Source of the DNA: Bacteroidia bacterium
GTDB taxonomy: Bacteria; Bacteroidota; Bacteroidia; Bacteroidales; Prolixibacteraceae
Direction of reading: 5' to 3'
Length of the DNA: 64,000 bases
NCBI GenBank assembly: GCA_025358025.1
Contig: JANYKW010000046.1
Location: 1 to 64,000, forward strand
This document shows, piece by piece, positions 16,420 to 25,124 of the stretch. The notes beneath the pieces were generated by a model. It saw nothing but the letters and a program-made list of their open reading frames with translations, was not told where the DNA came from and did not search any database. Each line of letters begins with the position of its first letter. Within the stretch, counting starts at the first letter, position 1. The translations under genes and the position numbers were made by a program.

Positions 16420-18468
16420 TTAAAATTTGAGGCAGATTTGACCTCTTAAATCAAATCTGTGATCACCCTGCGTCTCATCATTTCCTGACCCCATTGAGGT
16501 TGCTCCATCACGCAGTGTATATCCGGCTTTAAAGTAAAAAGTCAATAATTTTACCGGCTGATATTTTAGATTAAAGTAGCTTCTAACTCCTTTCCCATGA
16601 AATTCAGGAATGGAAAAGTAGTAGAGAAGATCGTTTTCGTAACTATAGACTCTGGAATTGTAACCTTCTGTACTGTAAAAAGTCATCCGAAACCAACATT
16701 TGAATTTCGATGAATAAGTGTAAATCAGATCCTGAAAAAGGAGATACCCGTTTTCATTAGCGGATCGGTATTTGTACCTTACATATTCCAATCTACTTCT
16801 CAATTGAATTTTATCGCTCATTTTCCAGTCACAATGCAACCTCCATTTGGCCGTGGATTCGTCGTACTGTTCAGGAACACCAGTAGCTCCGGAAGTTTTT
16901 TGAGGTTTCACAACAAACCGTGTATGGAGATAAACGTTCACGTCACCACTTAGGGCATATTCCCCTTGAAATGCCAGTGAATGGCCCTGAGCCGGAGAGA
17001 TAGTCGAGTAGGTCATCCATGGAAAATAATAGATGTCAGCCTGACCGCCTATTTTTAATTTTGCGATGGGATAATACTCAAATGCAGTATAAAATCCCTG
17101 TTCGTTTTTACCACCACTTCCTTCAGAGAATGCACCAGAATTGAAAGACTGAAATGCAGGGTCATAATATCGGTAAAGAAAAGATAGGGACATCTGTGGA
17201 TGAGCTTTCCAGACCATTCCATTGACAAAAGCCGGCTTCAAATTTCGGGAAATTCCTGCCTCTCCAAAAAAACTGATCTGATTCAAAATAAAGTGGTAAT
17301 CCAGTCCAAAATTTCCGTTGACATCCCCTTCAAAGGATTTTGATTTGTAAGGCAAAGCGCCCTTCGAAACTGGGAGACCAAACTTCTGCAAGGAAGTCAG
17401 AAATCCAAATCGCCACCTGCTGAACCGAAAATCGAAGTAACTTCCTATCGAACTTTCACGAACATCTTTCTCATCGGCAATTTCCGAAATGGTACGATGA
17501 AGTCCGTCCATCCTGAAAGATGTGATATAATTCACACCAGAAACATCTTCTTCCAGATTTGCATCTCTTCGTTTATTTGAAATAAAGAGGGACAATTTAA
17601 ACGGTTTAAGGCTAAACTGTATTGCTGCACCTCTGTAAAAAAGATTTTCGTCCGACGAACTGTAAGGCCTGATGCCTTCACCTGAACGCATCAGGGAGGA
17701 GAGGTCGGAAACATAAGTTACTCCACCTCCCGACCACAAATTGACTCCCTGTCCGAATCTCAGATGGTAGTCGCCTACCACCACTTTATTAATCAGACCT
17801 TTCCCTTCAAAAGAGATAAAACCGGATAGAAAATCAAATCCCTGTCTGTTTGAATTCCGAAAAAAATCCTCACCTGCATCATTTTCGGCTGTTATTCCAA
17901 TCTCCATTGATTTTCCAACCTCTGCACGGTATCTTGTGAAACTGCTCACAGGAGATCCGCCATATACCGGAGATTTCTCATTATGGCTGAAATATCCTGC
18001 AGAAACAGGCATTGTCTCTTTTATCCTCAAAAGTAAAGTTTGACGAATCACCCGGTCCCATTTTTTCTGCAGCGAATCTCTTGATGTGTTGAAACGAACA
18101 AATGGTTCTACTTTCCGCAAAAGTTCCTCACTGAAATCATCCATCACAGATAGTTCGTTCAGGGTAATAATCTGTCCGTATTTTTCACGATAGGAAATGA
18201 TGTCACGTACTTGTTTAAAATTAAAGAGGTTAAGACGCAACAACTCTTCTTCAGTCGCCAGGTTGATAAAAATAGGATGTCCTGAATAATAGCTTAAATC
18301 ATCCAGCAGAAGCGTGCTTTCGGATGTGCCATCATTTGATGCAGCAAGTGATTCGACCAGCTCTTCAATTTGCTGTTCCTTCCGCAGGTCGGTTTGTTGT
18401 GCGTACCCTGAAGTTGCAGATACAAATATCAGCAATAGCCATACCAAATTGTATGTATTTATTTGCAT
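16420..18468 (-). CDS. ComEA-like helix-hairpin-helix domain fused to an outer-membrane beta-barrel
   Basis: A 682-residue exported protein. A signal peptide occupies residues 1-23 (cleavage after GYA). Residues 65-124 resemble the tandem helix-hairpin-helix of ComEA (INLATEEELLRL, then YREKYGQIITLNELSVM), a fold that binds DNA non-specifically. The remaining 550 residues alternate hydrophobic and polar residues with many aromatic strand ends, as expected of a beta-barrel, and end in a phenylalanine-containing strand (GQICLKF). No plug or TonB box is visible. Its start overlaps the preceding PorV-like gene by 10 bp, so the pair is translationally coupled. Function is unproven; periplasmic DNA binding at the outer membrane is an inference from the HhH. 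Confidence 0.75.
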   Translation of the reverse strand: MQINTYNLVWLLLIFVSATSGYAQQTDLRKEQQIEELVESLAASNDGTSESTLLLDDLSYYSGHPIFINLATEEELLRLNLFNFKQVRDIISYREKYGQIITLNELSVMDDFSEELLRKVEPFVRFNTSRDSLQKKWDRVIRQTLLLRIKETMPVSAGYFSHNEKSPVYGGSPVSSFTRYRAEVGKSMEIGITAENDAGEDFFRNSNRQGFDFLSGFISFEGKGLINKVVVGDYHLRFGQGVNLWSGGGVTYVSDLSSLMRSGEGIRPYSSSDENLFYRGAAIQFSLKPFKLSLFISNKRRDANLEEDVSGVNYITSFRMDGLHRTISEIADEKDVRESSIGSYFDFRFSRWRFGFLTSLQKFGLPVSKGALPYKSKSFEGDVNGNFGLDYHFILNQISFFGEAGISRNLKPAFVNGMVWKAHPQMSLSFLYRYYDPAFQSFNSGAFSEGSGGKNEQGFYTAFEYYPIAKLKIGGQADIYYFPWMTYSTISPAQGHSLAFQGEYALSGDVNVYLHTRFVVKPQKTSGATGVPEQYDESTAKWRLHCDWKMSDKIQLRSRLEYVRYKYRSANENGYLLFQDLIYTYSSKFKCWFRMTFYSTEGYNSRVYSYENDLLYYFSIPEFHGKGVRSYFNLKYQPVKLLTFYFKAGYTLRDGATSMGSGNDETQGDHRFDLRGQICLKF

Positions 18469-19304
18469 TTGATAATATTGATATTAACTGAAAACGTTGG
18501 GGAATATCCCAATATTTCGTGGTGAACCATGGCAAAATCCAGTTGAAAGAGATTCCATCTGTATCCAAGGCCAAATGAGTGTTGAAAGGGATTGGTCGAG
18601 ATACCACCGCGTATCCAAAAATTCTCCAGTAGCTTATATTCCAATCCATTGCGAAAGCAAAGCCCGTTCTCCTTATCGAAGACTGCTTCTGTTACCATCA
18701 TGATTTGCTCTGTCAGCAAAAAAGATGCTCCACCCCTGATAATCAGTGGAAAAGTAAGACTATGCTGAAAGGTTTCTATTTTCGATTCTGCAATATTTCT
18801 GAGATGAAATCCCAAAGAGAGCTGTTTAGAGAATCTATAACCAATGCCGCCATCCACCTGAAATGAACCTTTGTGACCGCCATCTTCCGGAAAGTTCAGG
18901 CTAAAATAGTTAATCAAAATACCCGCAGAAAGCTTACCAGAGAGCTTTTTCGCAATGGATATTCCAATATTTGTTTCTTTATAATCAGCTATGGCTGATT
19001 GAGATACACCGGCCGCAATGACAGTTGCCTCAATGGGGCATACCAATGAAAGTGCACTTTGCTGATAACCCTGAATAAAATAGGGCTGACGGTAAGACAC
19101 ATTAGCTGCAAAATTTCTATTTTCTGTTAAGAATGCCTGATTGTGAAAAACGGAAAATGATCCCGGCAATCCAACTACAGCCAGGGAAAGAGCTGCCTCC
19201 CGTGCTCCGACAGTAACCAATCGTTCTATAGCTGAACCGGTGGAAGGAAGAATTAATACAATTAGGCTGATAAACAGACCGGTATTTAAATCTCTGTGAC
19301 GCAT
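18459..19304 (-). CDS. PorV/PorQ-like outer-membrane protein
   Basis: A 281-residue protein with a signal peptide (residues 1 to about 25, ending STGSA). The mature start (VTVGAREAALSLAVVGLPGS) resembles the conserved N terminus of the PorV/PorQ/UPF0164 group, where the GAREAALG-type segment precedes the barrel. The rest has amphipathic beta strands consistent with a 14-strand FadL-like barrel. PorV shuttles type IX secretion substrates; this shorter paralogue need not do so. It overlaps the HhH-barrel gene downstream by 10 bp. I see no other T9SS genes in the window. Confidence 0.65.
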   Translation of the reverse strand: MRHRDLNTGLFISLIVLILPSTGSAIERLVTVGAREAALSLAVVGLPGSFSVFHNQAFLTENRNFAANVSYRQPYFIQGYQQSALSLVCPIEATVIAAGVSQSAIADYKETNIGISIAKKLSGKLSAGILINYFSLNFPEDGGHKGSFQVDGGIGYRFSKQLSLGFHLRNIAESKIETFQHSLTFPLIIRGGASFLLTEQIMMVTEAVFDKENGLCFRNGLEYKLLENFWIRGGISTNPFQHSFGLGYRWNLFQLDFAMVHHEILGYSPTFSVNINIIKCK

Positions 19305-19357
19305 GTAAGGGAAATTTCGAGAGAGAAGAGACCGGTCAACCCCACTGCGAGGGGAGA

Positions 19358-19390
19358 TAAAAAGAGGGAGCTGCTGACCGCACTCCCTCT
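19358..19390 (-). terminator. Rho-independent terminator of purE
   Basis: On the minus strand an 8-bp GC-rich stem (AGAGGGAG at 19383-19390 read in reverse complement, with CTCCCTCT) is followed directly by a T run at 19358-19362. It lies 33 bp after the purE stop codon. Confidence 0.85.
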
Positions 19391-19422
19391 AATATACCTC
19401 AAAAAAACGAGAAATCAAAAAC

Positions 19423-19941
19423 TTAATTGGTCTTGAAAGGGTACTTAACCCCTGCCAATTCTTTGTTTGCCTCAATCATCTTATTTTTTAATTCATTCTT
19501 AAACTCAATCAGTTTCTCCATTAATTTTTCATCTCCCGTTGCAATCATTTGAGCAGCAAGAATGGCCGAATTACGTGAGCCATTGAGTGCAACTGTTGCT
19601 ACAGGAATTCCGGGAGGCATCTGAAGAATTGCCAAGATTGAATCCCAGCCTTCCAGCGAAGCTTTAATAGGCACTCCAATAACCGGGACAGGAGTCATCG
19701 CTGCAATGACTCCAGGCAGATGAGCCGCCATCCCGGCAGCCGCAATGATGACTTTAATTCCACGGGAATGGGCACCTTTTGCAAATATCTCAACTTCTGC
19801 AGGTGTGCGGTGTGCTGAAAGGGCGTGCATTTCAAATGGAATTTCCAATTGATTCAGGACATCAGCAGCACCGGTCATCACGACCAGATCTGAAGTGCTG
19901 CCCATGATGATACTTACTTTAGGTTTTAATCCTTGCGGCAT
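19423..19941 (-). CDS. purE: N5-carboxyaminoimidazole ribonucleotide mutase PurE
   Basis: Converts N5-CAIR to CAIR in de novo purine synthesis. The 172-residue protein carries the class I PurE signatures SIIMGSTSDL at the N terminus, SAHRTP in the active-site loop and AAAGMAAHLPGV for ligand binding. The partner enzyme PurK is not in the window. The gene has its own promoter candidate upstream (19968-19975) and a strong terminator downstream, so it is probably monocistronic. It is divergent from the purine-salvage gene hpt. Confidence 0.94.
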   Translation of the reverse strand: MPQGLKPKVSIIMGSTSDLVVMTGAADVLNQLEIPFEMHALSAHRTPAEVEIFAKGAHSRGIKVIIAAAGMAAHLPGVIAAMTPVPVIGVPIKASLEGWDSILAILQMPPGIPVATVALNGSRNSAILAAQMIATGDEKLMEKLIEFKNELKNKMIEANKELAGVKYPFKTN

Positions 19942-19967
19942 GGTTCGATTTTGAATTTTATTTACTC

Positions 19968-19975
19968 CAAAATTA
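19968..19975 (-). promoter_or_regulatory. Putative -7 element of purE
   Basis: The minus-strand sequence is TAATTTTG, a match to TAnnTTTG, 27 bases upstream of the purE ATG. No clear TTTG is seen at the -33 position. Confidence 0.5.
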
Positions 19976-20024
19976 CAATATATTATACATTATAACCATA
20001 ATGTGGTCCGAATGGTCATTTTTT

Positions 20025-20055
20025 TTTGCCCCCCGAAAAGAATATTTTATATTTG
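20025..20055 (+). promoter_or_regulatory. Promoter of hpt-adk
   Basis: TTTG at 20025-20028 and TATATTTG at 20048-20055 are separated by 19 bases, the standard Bacteroidetes -33/-7 arrangement. It implies a leader of about 170 bases before the hpt ATG. Confidence 0.7.
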
Positions 20056-20126
20056 TCCCACCTTAAAAGCAATACTTCTGTATCAATTTCTGAGCGGTTG
20101 ATCTGTTTGAGGTAAAACATTTTTGT

Positions 20127-20181
20127 TATCTCAAAAAGTCGCTGATACATCCGATATTTTTCTATCTAAAATATGAGATAG
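20127..20181 (+). promoter_or_regulatory. Possible alternative hairpins in the hpt leader
   Basis: TATCTCA (20127-20133) can pair with TGAGATA (20174-20180), while CTATCT (20162-20167) can pair with AGATAG (20176-20181), so the two helices exclude each other. A small GCC/GGC stem and a T run follow at about 20184-20201. This resembles an attenuator but matches no riboswitch I know. Confidence 0.3.
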
Positions 20182-20231
20182 ACGCCTGGTGCGGCTTTTT
20201 TTATTATAAAAACCAAATATTAGCAGAGTAT

Positions 20232-20771
20232 ATGAAACGAATCAAACTTTGGGACAAAGAATTTGAGATGTCACTGTCTTACGAGGAGATACAGACGGCG
20301 ATCAAAAAAATGGCAGTTCAAATGAAAATTGATCTCGAAGGCAAAAATGCACTCTTTGTCTGTATTCTGAATGGTTCGTTTATCTTTGCAGCCGATTTAA
20401 TGAAGAATCTCGAATTGATCGACGCTGAGATCTCCTTTCTCAAACTGGCTTCTTACACGGGCACCTCCTCTTCAGGCGATATAAAAGAACTGATCGGATT
20501 GAATGAAAACATCAAGGATCGCACGGTCGTTGTATTGGAGGACATTGTGGATTCAGGCCACACAATTGCAGATGTCATTGCACAAATATCACAAAGAGGT
20601 GCCAAAGAGGTTAAAATTGCAACCTTACTTTTTAAACCGGATGCAATGAAGAAAAAGATTCATCTGGACTATGTCGGACTTGCTATCCCCAATGATTTCA
20701 TTGTAGGTTACGGACTTGACTATGATCGGAGAGGGCGTAATTTTAAAGATATTTATACTTTGGTTAAATAA
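20232..20771 (+). CDS. hpt: Hypoxanthine phosphoribosyltransferase
   Basis: Purine-salvage enzyme that joins hypoxanthine or guanine to PRPP. The 179-residue protein has the PRPP-binding loop VVLEDIVDSGHTI and the C-terminal segment FIVGYGLDYDRRGRN characteristic of HPRT. The ATG at 20232 follows an AGCAGAG ribosome-binding-like stretch. Adk begins 5 bp after its stop, so the two form an operon for nucleotide interconversion. A long leader separates it from its promoter. Confidence 0.95.
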   Translation: MKRIKLWDKEFEMSLSYEEIQTAIKKMAVQMKIDLEGKNALFVCILNGSFIFAADLMKNLELIDAEISFLKLASYTGTSSSGDIKELIGLNENIKDRTVVVLEDIVDSGHTIADVIAQISQRGAKEVKIATLLFKPDAMKKKIHLDYVGLAIPNDFIVGYGLDYDRRGRNFKDIYTLVK

Positions 20772-20776
20772 ATTCC

Positions 20777-21370
20777 ATGATAAATCTTGTCTTATTTGGA
20801 CCGCCGGGTGCCGGGAAAGGTACACAGGCTGCATTTCTGTCCAGGGCCTACAAATTGATACACTTGTCAACAGGTGACATTTTAAGGGAAGAGATTGCAG
20901 CTGACACGCCGATTGGTCAGACAGCCAAAGATATTATTTGCAGGGGAGAACTTGTTCCAGACTCGATGGTTATTGATTTGATACAGGAAAAGCTTGATAA
21001 AAATCCGAGAGCCAATGGTTTTCTTTTTGACGGTTTTCCTCGGACTGTTCCACAAGCTGAAGCACTGGACACATTATTGATACATTACGGCAGAAGTGTA
21101 AGCGCCATGTTATCGCTGGAGGTAGAGAAGGAGGAGTTGATAGCCCGTCTGATGAACAGAGGAACCACCTCTGGAAGAGATGATGATTCAAATCATTCTA
21201 TCATCGAAAACAGAATTGAAATATACAATCAAAAGACTGCTCCGCTGATTAGTTATTACCGCAATGCCGGAAAATATGAGTCAATAAACGGGACAGGTAC
21301 CATAGAAGAGATCACAAGCCGGTTGAAAGCCCTTATAGAGAAGCTTCCACAAGATAGAAAGAGCCGATAA
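20777..21370 (+). CDS. adk: Adenylate kinase (short-lid form)
   Basis: Transfers phosphate between ATP and AMP. The 197-residue protein has the P-loop FGPPGAGKGTQ, the AMP-binding segments HLSTGDILR and DGFPRT, and arginines in RLMNRGTTSGRDDD. The lid is the short form without the four zinc-binding cysteines. It follows hpt by 5 bp. The hairpin at 21362-21376 overlapping the stop codon probably ends the transcript. Confidence 0.95.
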   Translation: MINLVLFGPPGAGKGTQAAFLSRAYKLIHLSTGDILREEIAADTPIGQTAKDIICRGELVPDSMVIDLIQEKLDKNPRANGFLFDGFPRTVPQAEALDTLLIHYGRSVSAMLSLEVEKEELIARLMNRGTTSGRDDDSNHSIIENRIEIYNQKTAPLISYYRNAGKYESINGTGTIEEITSRLKALIEKLPQDRKSR

Positions 21371-21379
21371 ACGGCTTTT
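21362..21379 (+). terminator. Putative terminator overlapping the adk stop
   Basis: AGCCG (21362-21366) and CGGCT (21372-21376) form a 5-bp stem with an ATAAA loop and a short T run after it. The adk stop codon is in the loop. Confidence 0.5.
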
Positions 21380-21380
21380 A

Positions 21381-21965
21381 CTATTTTGTGGAAGTTTCTT
21401 CAGGCAAGTTATTTACAACCAATTCCAGTTCGTTATACCACGATTCACCGTACTTTCGGATGAGTGGATCCTTCAGATATTTCCAAAGAGGCAGGTCATT
21501 GGATTTTCCGCACGCTCTTCCTGGCTTACATATCTTGAGTTTCTCATAGTTTACTCCGTCAAATCTCTTGTATTCAGTGATTCTGATAGGGAAAAGATGG
21601 CAGGATACAGGTTTTCTGAAATCTGTTTTTTTTTCAAAAAATGCTCGTTCAATAGCACAAAATGTAATCCCAAGGTCATCGACAAAAGTAAATACACACT
21701 CATTTTTACCAACTATCGGGGTTACCAGGTCACCATCGTGATCGGTCAGTGAAAAACCCTGCTTAGCTATTTCTGCAATATTTACTAAAGAAAGGTACTC
21801 CTTAAAATCGGGATAAAGTCTCTCAATAGCAAGGGCTTCATCCGGTGTAACCGGAGCACCGCTGTCTCCTTCGATACAACAAGCACCCTTGCATTGATGC
21901 AGATCGCAGCAGAATTTGGATTCCAGCACATCCATGCTGACTATGGTTTTCCCAATCTCAATCAT
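21381..21965 (-). CDS. DUF3109 cysteine-rich protein
   Basis: A 194-residue protein of the DUF3109 family, which has conserved cysteines that probably bind a metal or iron-sulfur cluster. Visible cysteines are in KFCCDLHQCKGACC near residues 18-31, in VFTFVDDLGITFCAIERAFF, in VSCHLFPIRIT and in LKICKPGRACG. The pattern resembles YkgJ-type cluster proteins. Function is unknown. Its start codon overlaps the gpmI stop by four bases (ATGA), so it is cotranslated with the phosphoglycerate mutase. Confidence 0.85.
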   Translation of the reverse strand: MIEIGKTIVSMDVLESKFCCDLHQCKGACCIEGDSGAPVTPDEALAIERLYPDFKEYLSLVNIAEIAKQGFSLTDHDGDLVTPIVGKNECVFTFVDDLGITFCAIERAFFEKKTDFRKPVSCHLFPIRITEYKRFDGVNYEKLKICKPGRACGKSNDLPLWKYLKDPLIRKYGESWYNELELVVNNLPEETSTK

Positions 21966-23488
21966 ATCAAAACCTTGCCAGTCATATCTGCTGGAACCTT
22001 CAATCCCATAATGGTCAGAATTGTGGGTGCTACATCAGCCAGTATTCCATCGCTGATAACGGCATTCCTGTTATCTGTTACCCAGATACATGGAACAGGA
22101 TTGAGAGAATGAGCAGTGTTGGCGCTTCCGTCCTCATTGACAGCAAAATCAGCATTCCCATGGTCGGCAATGACCAAAACATCATATCCGTTTGATCTGG
22201 CAACTTCGACTACTTCCTTTACACACAAATCAATTGCTTTGACTGCAGTCTGTATGGCACTATATACTCCGGTGTGGCCAACCATATCGCCATTGGCAAA
22301 ATTCAGGCATATAAAGTCTGAACTTTTTTTATTCAATTCAGCAACGATGGCATCTTTCACCTGCGGAGCTGACATCTCCGGTTGAAGATCGTACGTTGCA
22401 ACCTTGGGAGAAGGGATCATGATCCGGCGTTCACCGGTGAACTCATTTTCCCGTCCTCCAGAGAAAAAAAATGTAACATGGGCGTATTTTTCTGTTTCAG
22501 CGATACGGATTTGATTCAGCCCTGCTTTGGAAACTATTTCTCCAAGCGTATTGGAAACGTTATCCTTGTCAAAAATCACATGAATATTTTTGAAGGAAGA
22601 TTTGTAGTTGGTCATGGTGTACCATTCCAGAGGTATGGTATGCATTTCCTGCTCATGATGATTTTCCTGGGTAAAGGCGATGGTCAACTCGCGTAAACGG
22701 TCGGTACGGTAGTTGAAACAAATGACTACATCGCCTTCCTTGATGGTTGCCAAAGGTTGATCATACTCGTCCGTCATTACGACAGGTTTTATAAATTCAT
22801 CCGTAACACCCTCATCATATGACTTTTGTATGGCTTCCAGCAGATTCTGACTCTTTTGCCCAACCGATTTGGTTAGCATGTCGTAAGCCATTTTCACCCG
22901 ATTCCAGTTGTTGTCGCGATCCATCCCGTAATAACGACCAATCAGTGTTGCAAATTTCGCCTTGGTTGTTGAAAGTTGTTTGAGATCTTCCTCCACAAAA
23001 CCGTACGCTGAGCGTGGATCTGTGTCGCGGCCATCGGTCAACCCATGTACAAAGATCTGCTCCAGACCCATGTCTGTAGCGATCTGAGCCAGGGCTACCA
23101 TGTGGAGGCTCAGCGCATGAACTCCGCCAGGACCAATCAGACCGATGAGATGTACCGGTTTATTGTTCTCCTTTGCATGAGTGAAAGCCTTGATAATTTG
23201 CATATTATCTTTCAGCTTGTTCTCGCGGATAGATTTATTTATTTTAACCAGATCCTGATATAATACACGTCCGGCCCCGATGTTCAGGTGACCAACCTCA
23301 GAGTTTCCCATCTGTCCGTCCGGAAGTCCAACATCCTCGCCTGAGGTAAGCAATTGTGAATGAGGATAGTTTTCCCAAAGAGAGTCTATAAATGGAGTAG
23401 GTGTTGAATAGATAACATCTGACGCAGTTTTGTTTCCGATTCCCCAACCATCGAGGATCATCAAAAGTGTTCTTTTAACTTCTTGCAT
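21962..23488 (-). CDS. gpmI: 2,3-bisphosphoglycerate-independent phosphoglycerate mutase
   Basis: Glycolytic/gluconeogenic enzyme that interconverts 3- and 2-phosphoglycerate. The 508-residue protein starts with the alkaline-phosphatase-type metal site LMILDGWG. The catalytic serine is in MGNSEVGHLNIGAGR, and metal-binding histidines occur in VIADHGNAD and in NTAHSLNPV. Length matches the family. The first gene of a two-gene unit with DUF3109. Confidence 0.95.
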   Translation of the reverse strand: MQEVKRTLLMILDGWGIGNKTASDVIYSTPTPFIDSLWENYPHSQLLTSGEDVGLPDGQMGNSEVGHLNIGAGRVLYQDLVKINKSIRENKLKDNMQIIKAFTHAKENNKPVHLIGLIGPGGVHALSLHMVALAQIATDMGLEQIFVHGLTDGRDTDPRSAYGFVEEDLKQLSTTKAKFATLIGRYYGMDRDNNWNRVKMAYDMLTKSVGQKSQNLLEAIQKSYDEGVTDEFIKPVVMTDEYDQPLATIKEGDVVICFNYRTDRLRELTIAFTQENHHEQEMHTIPLEWYTMTNYKSSFKNIHVIFDKDNVSNTLGEIVSKAGLNQIRIAETEKYAHVTFFFSGGRENEFTGERRIMIPSPKVATYDLQPEMSAPQVKDAIVAELNKKSSDFICLNFANGDMVGHTGVYSAIQTAVKAIDLCVKEVVEVARSNGYDVLVIADHGNADFAVNEDGSANTAHSLNPVPCIWVTDNRNAVISDGILADVAPTILTIMGLKVPADMTGKVLI

Positions 23489-23553
23489 TGAAATTTGATA
23501 TTAAATTGTCTTTATAGAAACCGGCCTCAAAAGTATGCTTTTAGTCCAACTAT

Positions 23554-23573
23554 AAAAAATGGCCCGGAGGCCA
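23554..23573 (-). terminator. Rho-independent terminator of gnd
   Basis: On the minus strand TGGCC, a TCCG loop and GGCCA are followed by six T residues (23554-23559). It lies 15 bases past the gnd stop codon. Confidence 0.85.
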
Positions 23574-23587
23574 CATTTTATTTTTAA

Positions 23588-25036
23588 CTATACCGTGTAG
23601 GTTGAAGATGCAGTATCTCCACCCCTGCCGGTCCAGTTGGTGTGAAAAAATTCTCCACGGGGCTTATCTAATCTTTCATACGTATGAGCACCAAAATAGT
23701 CACGCTGAGCCTGCAATAAATTTGCAGGAAGACGTTCGCTACGGAAACCATCGAAATAGGTTAATGCCGTTGCCAGACAAGGAATAGGGATTCCGTTGGT
23801 GAAGGCAGAAGCAACCACTCTTCTCCATCCTGCCTGAGCCTTTTCAATTGTTTCAGTGAAGAACTCGTCCAGCAACAGATGTTCAAGATTTGGATTCTTG
23901 TCGAAAGCCTCTTTTATTTTACCTAAAAATACAGAACGAATGATACAGCCACCCCTCCACATCAGGGCAATACCACCGTTGTTCAGGTTCCATTTGAACT
24001 CTTTTGCAGCTTCTCCCATCAAGTCATAACCTTGTGCATAAGATATGATTTTAGCTCCGAACAAAGCATCTTTAAGATCGCTTAAGAACTGTTTACGGTC
24101 GCCGGCAAATTTTTTCTCCGGACCGTGAAGTACTTTCGATGCTTTGGTTCTCAAGTCTTTTTGAGCAGAAAGGCATCTTGCAAATACAGATTCCCCTATC
24201 AAAGTAAGTGGAATACCTAAATCGAGAGCCGATACACCTGTCCATTTCCCGGTACCTTTTTGTCCTGCCGTATCCAGAATTTTTTCAACCAGTGGCTCTC
24301 CGTTTTCATCTTTGAAACCCAGGATATCGCGGGTAATCTCAACAAGATAGCTATCGAGGTCGCCCTTATTCCATTCTGCAAAAGTATCATGCATCTCATC
24401 CGCCGTCATTCCCAGCAATTCTTTCATGATTTGATAAGCCTCGCAGATGATCTGCATGTCGCCGTACTCGATACCATTGTGAACCATTTTGACAAAATGA
24501 CCGGCTCCGTTTTCACCAACCCAGTCGCAACAAGGTTCACCATCCACCTTAGCGGCTACCGCCTGGAAAATAGTTTTTACAGCAGGCCATGCTGCAGGAG
24601 AACCTCCAGGCATCATGGAAGGTCCCAGAAGTGCACCTTCTTCACCACCGGACACACCGGTACCAATGAAGAGAAGTCCTTTGCTCTCGACAAATTTCGT
24701 GCGGCGGATGGTATCAGGAAAATGTGAGTTTCCACCATCAATGATAATATCACCTTCTTCCAGGTGGGGAATGATCTGATCAATAAAATCATCAACCGGA
24801 GAGCCGGCTTTGACAAGCATCATCACTTTACGGGGACGCTCCAGATTTTTGCACATTTCTGCAATACTGTGACAGCCAATAAAATTTTTGCCGGCACCAC
24901 GTCCGGTGATAAATTTGTCAACTTTTTCAACTGATCTGTTGTACACAGCAACGGTAAACCCTTTGCTCTCCATGTTTAAAACGAGGTTCTCCCCCATTAC
25001 AGCCAATCCAATCAATCCAATATCTGCCTTCTTCAT
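23588..25036 (-). CDS. gnd: 6-phosphogluconate dehydrogenase, decarboxylating
   Basis: Oxidises 6-phosphogluconate to ribulose-5-phosphate. The start at 25036 gives 482 residues, the standard length, and the conserved beginning MKKADIGLIGLAVMGENL with a Rossmann GLAVMG. Residue blocks GTGVSGGEEGALLGPSMMPGG, KMVHNGIEYGDMQ and the C-terminal FFGAHTYERLD-like segment (here YFGAHTYERLDKPRG) are all present. The NADP preference is inferred from the family. No glucose-6-phosphate dehydrogenase or 6-phosphogluconolactonase, its usual partners, is adjacent. Confidence 0.95.
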   Translation of the reverse strand: MKKADIGLIGLAVMGENLVLNMESKGFTVAVYNRSVEKVDKFITGRGAGKNFIGCHSIAEMCKNLERPRKVMMLVKAGSPVDDFIDQIIPHLEEGDIIIDGGNSHFPDTIRRTKFVESKGLLFIGTGVSGGEEGALLGPSMMPGGSPAAWPAVKTIFQAVAAKVDGEPCCDWVGENGAGHFVKMVHNGIEYGDMQIICEAYQIMKELLGMTADEMHDTFAEWNKGDLDSYLVEITRDILGFKDENGEPLVEKILDTAGQKGTGKWTGVSALDLGIPLTLIGESVFARCLSAQKDLRTKASKVLHGPEKKFAGDRKQFLSDLKDALFGAKIISYAQGYDLMGEAAKEFKWNLNNGGIALMWRGGCIIRSVFLGKIKEAFDKNPNLEHLLLDEFFTETIEKAQAGWRRVVASAFTNGIPIPCLATALTYFDGFRSERLPANLLQAQRDYFGAHTYERLDKPRGEFFHTNWTGRGGDTASSTYTV

Positions 25037-25096
25037 TTTAAAATTTTTAATGTATTTATATCTGGTTTTCACAAAATTTATATTATTTTATCACTC

Positions 25097-25124
25097 GTAT
25101 CTCATGTCTCATATCTCCTATCTA
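25097..25124. repeat. Heptanucleotide-period repeat
   Basis: Four seven-base units (GTATCTC, ATGTCTC, ATATCTC, CTATCTA) lie in tandem between gnd and pdxB, the last overlapping the pdxB end. The units differ from each other by one to three bases. Confidence 0.65.

Noticed and set aside
20127-20201. Known purine riboswitch upstream of hpt
   Set aside because: The three-way junction and loop consensus of the purine riboswitch are not present.
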